Shown piece by piece: positions 10,956-15,592 of a stretch of DNA of 15,592 bases. The stretch comes from JBIQLO01 sp044464175 (GTDB lineage: Bacteria; Planctomycetota; Phycisphaerae; Tepidisphaerales; Tepidisphaeraceae). The stretch lies in assembly GCA_044464175.1 (NCBI GenBank), contig JBIQLO010000089.1, positions 1-15,592 on the forward strand, written 5' to 3'. Numbering within the stretch: position 1 is the stretch's first letter; each line of letters begins with the position of its first letter. The notes under the pieces are model-generated. The model saw only the letters and a list, made by a program, of their open reading frames with translations. It was not told the DNA's origin and did not search any database. A program made the position numbers and the translations under genes.

Positions 10956-13406
10956 TCAGTCTCCTGCCTTGTTCCGTGATTGGCCCGCCTGCTCCGGTTG
11001 CCGCTCCAGAATCCCCATCCCGTTCTCCGGAACGGTGACAGCCACCAGGCCGGATTCCGGCCCCTCCAGCGCCTGCGTCTTCTCCAGCCGGCCCTGGGCG
11101 TCGTACAGATACAACCTGGCCGTGAACGGCCCATCCTGCCAGCCGAACCGGCCGGATTGCTTTGTAATAATCCGCTCCTTCCCCTTCACCCATCCCTCAT
11201 GCAGCTCCACCGGCGTAAAGGGATAACTGCGGCTGACGGCCGAATCCGCCTGGCCCAGAGGAGTGCGGACGTACACCATCCCGAAGTCCAGCCGCCGCCG
11301 CAGGTCCAGCATCGTCGGGTTTCCCAGCCCATACGCCAGCGGCGTGTTCAGGTGCGTACGGTAGCCGAGGGTGATGTCCCACTGCGTCTCCACGAACGAT
11401 GGGCTGCGCAGGCGCTGCCGCGTCGTCGCCGCCCCGTTGAACAACACGAACCCGCCCCGCTGATTCACCTTGTCCACCACCGCCCCGATGAAATCATCGC
11501 TCAGCAGCGTCAGGAACCCACATTTCTGCTGAATCAGCCCCGTCTTCGGGTCGATCTTGGCCGAATGTCCATCCCACGCATTGTATGTCAGATACGCCTC
11601 CAGGCTGTCCCCCCGCTCCACCGTCACGCCCGGGCCGTTGCTCTCATCCCAGTAGAGCCAGTCCAGTTTCAGTTCATTCAGGTAGAAATCGACAATCTTC
11701 ATGTACGCCCGGCCAAAGCTGTTGCTCAGCGTCGGGAAGGCCGGGCGATAGGGATAATATTCCTTCACGTTGTAGACGGAGCTCTTGCGGCGCCCGTCCA
11801 CGTCGGTGATCCAACTGTCCTTGTACGTCTGGTCGTCCGGGCGCTCCGGACAGATGAAAAAGCAGTGGGAATAGAGCGCCACCTTCACATCCGGGCTTGC
11901 CGCGTGCAGCTTCGCCACCGCCTGCTTCACCAGCTCGATTTCCGGCTTGAACATCGGGTTCCAGATGCCCGGCCCATAGGCCGCCGCCTTTTTGCCATCC
12001 CACTGCGGCTGCGCCTCGGGCGTACGAATCTCCCAGAAGCAGAAATACCGCGCCCCGGATTTCTTAATCGCCTCATTCAGCGCCGCCTGCGGCGTCTGGG
12101 CGATGCTGCGGTAGTTCACAAAATAAATCGGCCCGTGCAGCGTGATGTTCGCCCCCCAGTCGCGGCGCACGCGGTTGATCATGTCAAAATAATCGTCGCT
12201 TGGCTCGATATAGACCGACCACTTCACCGTGTACGCCGCCCCCGGCGCCAGGGCGAACATCGCATCGGCGATGCCGCTGCGATGCGCTTCGGCGTCAAAG
12301 TAGAAGTTCGCCTGATTGCGATAGACATCATCCTCCGCCACCAGCGTCAGCGACGACTGGTTCAGCGGAAAAAAGAGCGTTGGGTTCTCCCGGCTGTTGA
12401 CATTGTTGATCCCCTGTCCGCGTTTGCCGCCGATACGGCAGTAGTCGATGGAAGGGTGATCCGCCAGGTTCAGCTCATTGGAGAAAATAATGCCGATGGC
12501 CTTGCCGCTGGTGTTCTCAAACCGATCCTCCACGGCGATGCGCCCGGCGCTCTGGCGGATGGTGCGCTGCAGCGTGTAGAACGCCCCCGCCGCCTCAATC
12601 TGCCATTGGTGTTCTCCCCTCCGCCGAACCACCGGCTTCCAGCCCGGCTCCTCCGAGGCGCCCCCCAGCCGGTTCCGCCCCCCGCCGGGAACGGAGAACG
12701 AGGATTCAATCCGCAGCGGCCTATCACCCGCCGGAATCTCGATCGCCCCATCGGCCGTGATCGACAATGCCGGTTGAACGGCGAGCGTGGGACGGGCCCC
12801 CTCCGCCGACCGGCTCGCCGGCCGCTCCGCCGCGATCCACTCCACTGTCGCCACCACCGCCTTGTCCGATTTCAGCGACGGGTTGTTGGGAAACATGTTC
12901 CCCAGTTCCAGCACGTTGGAGCCGCTTTGCTTCACCAGGTCGCTCACATCCAGCAGATACGTGTATGGCTCGGCCACATCCGGTCCATACCGCTTGAAAT
13001 CCGTCTGGAAACTGGGGGCGAAGATCGTCAGCCAGATCCCATCCCCCCGGTTCCAGAAAATCTGCTGCCCGTTGGGGCGCACGAACGCCGCCGGCTTGTT
13101 CAGCAGCCGCGGCGCATAGCGGCTCCGGGCCGCATCCACCGGCTGTCCATTGAGCGCCAGGTACAGGTAGGATCCATACCCGCCCAGCGAGGGGGATTGC
13201 AGGCGCACCGTCAGCTTCAGCAGCCGCCCCCCGGCCGGTTCGAGCCTGGGCAATTCCACCTTCCACACCTGCCCCAGCTCGACGCGATGGTCGGCCGCCA
13301 CGGTCTGCTTTGCCAGCACCTTGGGCGCATCAGCGCCCCTGGCCGCGCCGCCCAGCAGCGCCCCGACCAGAACGGCCGCCCATCCCATGTTCCAACGAGA
13401 CTGCAT
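10956..13406 (-). CDS. Large secreted putative glycoside hydrolase (family not recognised)
   Basis: 816 residues. The start is supported by AAAGG five bases before the ATG. A Sec signal peptide covers about residues 1-25 (WAAVLVGALLGGAARGADA). Residues about 35-190 look like a galactose-binding-type beta-sandwich, with SYLYLALNGQPV and YLLDVSDLVKQSGSNVLELGN. A second beta-rich domain (about 210-405) precedes a region with alternating strands and helices (about 424-720) that reads like a TIM barrel: GPIYFVNYRSI, GARYFCFWEIRTP, VKVALYSHCFF, LDWLYWDESNGPG (581-593) and GGFVLFNGA. The adjacent Asp587 and Glu588 at a strand end are candidate catalytic residues. The final part (about 760-800) is a small beta domain. 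I cannot place it in a known glycoside hydrolase family. It is the third gene of the operon, 37 nt after the PEP-CTERM gene and one base before the pseudopilin-like gene. Confidence 0.75.
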   Translation of the reverse strand: MQSRWNMGWAAVLVGALLGGAARGADAPKVLAKQTVAADHRVELGQVWKVELPRLEPAGGRLLKLTVRLQSPSLGGYGSYLYLALNGQPVDAARSRYAPRLLNKPAAFVRPNGQQIFWNRGDGIWLTIFAPSFQTDFKRYGPDVAEPYTYLLDVSDLVKQSGSNVLELGNMFPNNPSLKSDKAVVATVEWIAAERPASRSAEGARPTLAVQPALSITADGAIEIPAGDRPLRIESSFSVPGGGRNRLGGASEEPGWKPVVRRRGEHQWQIEAAGAFYTLQRTIRQSAGRIAVEDRFENTSGKAIGIIFSNELNLADHPSIDYCRIGGKRGQGINNVNSRENPTLFFPLNQSSLTLVAEDDVYRNQANFYFDAEAHRSGIADAMFALAPGAAYTVKWSVYIEPSDDYFDMINRVRRDWGANITLHGPIYFVNYRSIAQTPQAALNEAIKKSGARYFCFWEIRTPEAQPQWDGKKAAAYGPGIWNPMFKPEIELVKQAVAKLHAASPDVKVALYSHCFFICPERPDDQTYKDSWITDVDGRRKSSVYNVKEYYPYRPAFPTLSNSFGRAYMKIVDFYLNELKLDWLYWDESNGPGVTVERGDSLEAYLTYNAWDGHSAKIDPKTGLIQQKCGFLTLLSDDFIGAVVDKVNQRGGFVLFNGAATTRQRLRSPSFVETQWDITLGYRTHLNTPLAYGLGNPTMLDLRRRLDFGMVYVRTPLGQADSAVSRSYPFTPVELHEGWVKGKERIITKQSGRFGWQDGPFTARLYLYDAQGRLEKTQALEGPESGLVAVTVPENGMGILERQPEQAGQSRNKAGD

Positions 13407-13443
13407 ATCAACCTTTCCAAAATCGCACGCCCCCCACCGTTCC

Positions 13444-14121
13444 CTACGCCCGCCGACGCCGCCGCAACGGCAGCACCAGCGCCCCCAGCAGCAGCAATCC
13501 GCCGCTTGCCGGCTCAGGCACGGTGGTGAACTTCATGTTGTCGAACCAGACATTCCGCGGCGTGTGGTCGTACTCCGCATCCGTGTGGAAAATCACCCGC
13601 AGGCGGATCTCCACGATGTTCGCCGGATCAAACCCCTTGCTCGTGTCCCAACTGGCCGGCAGTTGCACCACAACGTGGTTCCACCCGGTTTTCAGGTTCT
13701 GGGCGATGGGGGAAACCGTCTGCAAAATCGCCCCCTTGGTGCTCTCCCCGCTGTAGAGATACAGTTGGCTGTTCTTATAGGTGTCCGGCCCGTCGAACTT
13801 GAAGTCATACGAAAACGTCCCGCCGGCATAGGCGCTCAGGTCCGGATGCCCGCCGGTGACGAACGTGATCGCCGGGCCGTCGGGATAGGTCGCCGCGTTG
13901 TAAATGCCCGTGAACTTGATCGAGCCCGTCCCGGCCGTCTTGTCGCTCTTGTCCACCGCGATCGACGTCTGGGTGCCTTCATAGTTGCCCCAGAAAAACT
14001 GCCCGCTGGCCGAGGTGTTCTCCGTCCACGCCTCCCCTTCCGGTATGACCGCCGCCGAGGCCGCGGCCGCCCCCACCGCCACCCCCAGCATCACGCCCAG
14101 AATTTGCATCCGTCGAGCCAT
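13444..14121 (-). CDS. PEP-CTERM surface protein with carbohydrate-binding-like sandwich
   Basis: 225 residues from the ATG at 14121, chosen because AAGGAG lies six bases upstream; the frame is open 90 nt further but without a site. A signal peptide covers about residues 1-24 (MQILGVMLGVAVGAAAASAA). The mature domain (about 30-198) is beta-rich: SIKFTGIYN, AYAGGTFSYDFKFDGP, LYLYSGES, GWNHVVVQLPASW and NVWFDNMKFTTV. The NVWFDNMKF ending is typical of jelly-roll carbohydrate-binding modules. The C-terminus is a textbook PEP-CTERM signal: VPEP at 201-204, a hydrophobic stretch (GGLLLLGALVLPL) and RRRRR. Such proteins are processed by an exosortase and exported to the surface. Second gene of the operon, 50 nt after the regulator gene. 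The exact ligand is unknown, and no enzyme motif is visible. Confidence 0.88.
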   Translation of the reverse strand: MARRMQILGVMLGVAVGAAAASAAVIPEGEAWTENTSASGQFFWGNYEGTQTSIAVDKSDKTAGTGSIKFTGIYNAATYPDGPAITFVTGGHPDLSAYAGGTFSYDFKFDGPDTYKNSQLYLYSGESTKGAILQTVSPIAQNLKTGWNHVVVQLPASWDTSKGFDPANIVEIRLRVIFHTDAEYDHTPRNVWFDNMKFTTVPEPASGGLLLLGALVLPLRRRRRA

Positions 14122-14134
14122 TGCTTTCTCCTTC

Positions 14135-14149
14135 CGCCGCGCTGCGGCG
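14135..14149. other. Small GC hairpin ahead of the PEP-CTERM gene
   Basis: CGCCGC (14135-14140), loop GCT, GCGGCG (14144-14149), directly upstream of the AAGGAG ribosome-binding site. There is no T-run, so it is unlikely to end transcription from the regulator gene. It may tune translation or RNA stability between the first two operon genes. Confidence 0.45.
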
Positions 14150-14171
14150 ATTAAGATGAACCTGCGGTCCA

Positions 14172-15296
14172 TCAGACCGAAACCACCGAATCCCGCACCA
14201 CCAGTTCGCACTCCAGCACCACCTCCGGCGCCGACAAAGCCCGCCCCTCCAGCAACTGAAGCAGCATCCGCCCGGCCACCAGCCCCATTTGGCGGGTCGG
14301 CTCCCGAATCACCGTGATCGCCGGCAGGTGCTGGCGGCTGAAGGGGACATCGTCCGAGGCGATCACCGACAGGTCACGCCCCACGCGCAGCCCCCGGTTC
14401 TGCACCGCCCGCAGCGCCCACGGCAGCAGCCCCCCGGAGGCGACCACCATCGCGGTCATCCCCGACGCCCCATCCAGCAGCGCGGTCACCACCTGCTCAA
14501 TGTGTTCCGGCTCCTCGCTGGTCTCCACCATCAGCGCGGGGTCACACACCTGCCCCGCCTCCCCCAGCACATCCTGGTAGGCCTGGAACTGCCGCAGCGT
14601 CGGCATCGCCGGCTCGGACTTGCGAACATACCCGATCCGCCGGTGCCCCTGCCCGATCAGGTAACGCATCGCCCGCACCATCCCCCCGTAGTGGTTCACA
14701 TACACGCACGCCGCCCCCGCGCCCGGCCGCCCCGCCACCACCCGCTTGGCCTCCGGCGGCAGCAGCTTGAGCATCTCCGGCACCGACTGATCGCTCAGCG
14801 GCGCCAGCACCACCCCCCGCAGATCCGCCAGGTGCGGCTTGACCATCTCGCTCACCCCCCGCTGTCGCGCCCCCATGTTCTCCCACATCAGCCGATATGG
14901 GCTCTGCTGTATCGCCTGCCCCAGCCCCTCCATGATCCGGGAAATATGGGCATCCGGCCCCATGAACTCCGGCCGGGTCGAACCGCTGACGCACACCACT
15001 ACGCCGCTGCGGGGCGCGGCCTCCTGCCGCGGGTCGGCCAGGAAATGCCCCTTGCCCGGCACGCTTAAAATCAGCCCTTCCCGCCCCAATTCCGCCAACG
15101 CCCGCCGCACCAGCGGCCGAGACACCCCGAACCGCCGGCACAACGCCATCTCCGACTCCAGGGGATCCCCCGGCCGCGCTTCGGGCGCGCAAACCAGTTC
15201 CAGCATCTGCCGGCGCAGCCGCGGATACAGCTCCGGCCGTCCCGCCCGCCGGACCTTCGATCCACCCGCTTTGCCTGCCATGGAAACCTTGCTCAT
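14172..15296 (-). CDS. Transcription regulator: GntR-type winged helix fused to LacI-type effector domain
   Basis: 374 residues from the ATG at 15296. An in-frame ATG at 15281 (MAGKAGG) has AAGG five bases upstream and could be the true start. Residues about 22-88 form a GntR-type winged helix-turn-helix: YPRLRRQMLELV, then LESEMALCRRFGVSRPLVRRALAELGREGLI and the wing SVPGKGHFLADP. Residues about 98-372 are a LacI-type periplasmic-binding-protein-like sugar-sensing domain, with GVVLAPL, VYVNHYGGMVRAMRYLIGQGHRRIGYVR, MTAMVVASGGLLPWALRAV, DLSVIASDDVPFSRQHLPAITVI and MGLVAGRMLLQLLEG. The fusion is the layout of AraR of Bacillus subtilis. Such proteins normally repress sugar genes and release DNA when a sugar binds. 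First gene of the operon. A 19-bp palindrome in its own promoter is the likely binding site. Confidence 0.93.
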   Translation of the reverse strand: MSKVSMAGKAGGSKVRRAGRPELYPRLRRQMLELVCAPEARPGDPLESEMALCRRFGVSRPLVRRALAELGREGLILSVPGKGHFLADPRQEAAPRSGVVVCVSGSTRPEFMGPDAHISRIMEGLGQAIQQSPYRLMWENMGARQRGVSEMVKPHLADLRGVVLAPLSDQSVPEMLKLLPPEAKRVVAGRPGAGAACVYVNHYGGMVRAMRYLIGQGHRRIGYVRKSEPAMPTLRQFQAYQDVLGEAGQVCDPALMVETSEEPEHIEQVVTALLDGASGMTAMVVASGGLLPWALRAVQNRGLRVGRDLSVIASDDVPFSRQHLPAITVIREPTRQMGLVAGRMLLQLLEGRALSAPEVVLECELVVRDSVVSV

Positions 15297-15323
15297 GAAC
15301 GCACTCAGAAAAGATGAGCCTAA

Positions 15324-15351
15324 ATAATAACAGGTTAATTTAACCTGTCAA
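15324..15351 (-). promoter_or_regulatory. Sigma-70-like promoter of the regulator operon
   Basis: On the minus strand, a perfect TTGACA (15351-15346), a 16-nt spacer and TATTAT (15329-15324, 5 of 6). The expected start near 15317 gives a leader of about 20 nt before the ATG at 15296. The region is AT-rich in a GC-rich setting, and a palindromic operator fills the spacer. Confidence 0.75.
15330..15348. promoter_or_regulatory. Perfect 19-bp palindromic operator in the promoter spacer
   Basis: ACAGGTTAATTTAACCTGT: nine bases on each side pair perfectly around the central base. It covers the last three bases of the -35 box and the entire spacer up to the -10 box of the regulator promoter. A dimeric winged-helix protein bound here would block RNA polymerase. 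The most likely ligand is the regulator encoded next to it. Confidence 0.75.
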
Positions 15352-15415
15352 TAAAAACTCACCCCCTCCGTCACCCGCCCCAGCGCCCTCATTGATTCAA
15401 CGGCTGCAAAAATAC

Positions 15416-15443
15416 TTGACAAATACCGAACATATGCTATACT
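15416..15443 (+). promoter_or_regulatory. Strong divergent sigma-70-like promoter pointing out of the window
   Basis: A perfect TTGACA (15416-15421), a 16-nt spacer and TATACT (15438-15443, 5 of 6). Its -35 box is 64 nt from that of the regulator promoter, back to back. The gene it serves probably begins after 15592. A small TTGATTCAA palindrome lies at 15392-15400 upstream. Confidence 0.7.
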
Positions 15444-15592
15444 CCTTCCATCATCCAACCTCTGATCCACCATGACCCTTTTACCCTTTCAACTTGTCAC
15501 CTTGTCGTTCGCTCCCTCCTCCCTCCCTCTCCCCAATACCAACGAACCCAATCGAACCAAACCCAATTCCCCCCTGGCGCTATCAAAAACAA
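15444..15592 (+). other. Untranslated-looking pyrimidine-rich leader at the window end
   Basis: About 150 nt downstream of the divergent promoter hold only pyrimidine-rich, low-complexity DNA. The stretch CTTGTCACCT (15493-15502) is also found at 2910-2919 upstream of pyrH. An ATG at 15472 stays open to the window end but has no ribosome-binding site and encodes low-complexity Pro/Leu/Asn/Thr-rich residues, so I do not call it a gene. Confidence 0.45.

Noticed and set aside
10980..13529. 849-codon open frame on the + strand opposite the hydrolase gene
   Set aside because: The translation is Arg/His/Pro-rich low complexity. The minus strand has a signal peptide, a good ribosome-binding site and a coherent domain layout.
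15472..15592. Open frame starting MTLLPFQLVTLSF to the window end
   Set aside because: There is no ribosome-binding site, and the low-complexity Pro/Leu/Asn/Thr composition comes from pyrimidine-rich DNA. I treat it as leader.
1..15592. tRNA or rRNA genes
   Set aside because: No cloverleaf-like arrangement with a TTCRA-type arm and no conserved rRNA stretch was noticed. A covariance-model scan would be decisive.

Overview
The window looks like chromosomal DNA of a GC-rich planctomycete, most likely of class Phycisphaerae. This is judged from protein style only: a PEP-CTERM protein with a VPEP...RRRRR tail, a type IV pseudopilin-like protein with a C-terminal H-x-DG motif, a winged-helix/LacI fusion regulator, and a SPOR-like protein starting MAKGKH. 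I could not run a database search. Most of the window is strongly GC-rich. The exception is about 3.9-5.4 kb, which is visibly AT-richer and holds one unrecognised membrane protein.

Layout. Position 1-192 is the 3' end of an unrecognised + strand gene. Positions 257-2882 (- strand) hold a housekeeping group transcribed right to left: pyrH (UMP kinase), frr (ribosome recycling factor) and a truncated UvrC-like protein. It is driven by a promoter whose -10 box lies 7 nt from the pyrH start codon, so the transcript may be leaderless. At 3050-3763 (+) lies a secreted protein of unknown function. At 4071-5306 (+) lies an AT-rich gene for a coiled-coil protein with a two-helix membrane hairpin, with its own promoter and terminator. 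At 5424-7795 (-) come a small two-helix membrane protein, a DUF3299-like periplasmic protein and a MacB/FtsX-type ABC permease with no ATPase gene beside it. At 8106-8921 (+) lies a membrane-anchored SPOR-like protein.

Positions 9049-15296 (- strand) form a compact five-gene operon, read right to left: winged-helix/LacI-type regulator, PEP-CTERM surface protein with a carbohydrate-binding-like sandwich, large secreted putative glycoside hydrolase of no family I recognise, pseudopilin-like protein, and Gfo/Idh/MocA-type sugar dehydrogenase. Its promoter carries a perfect 19-bp palindrome exactly in the -35/-10 spacer, which suggests autoregulation by the first gene. Together the genes look like a sugar-responsive locus for handling a polysaccharide at the cell surface and oxidising a derived sugar. 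The substrate is unknown. A second, divergent sigma-70-like promoter at 15416-15443 points out of the window.

The most unusual structure is not a gene. Short-period intergenic repeats, several built on 7-nt units, recur across the window, and most begin 2-20 nt downstream of a stop codon. Two related copies lie in the pyrH-frr and frr-uvrC-like gaps and fold into long hairpins around a shared TTTGCAAA centre. Others use the units GTCCGTG and ATTCGTA and the CACGGAG/CACAGAT types.
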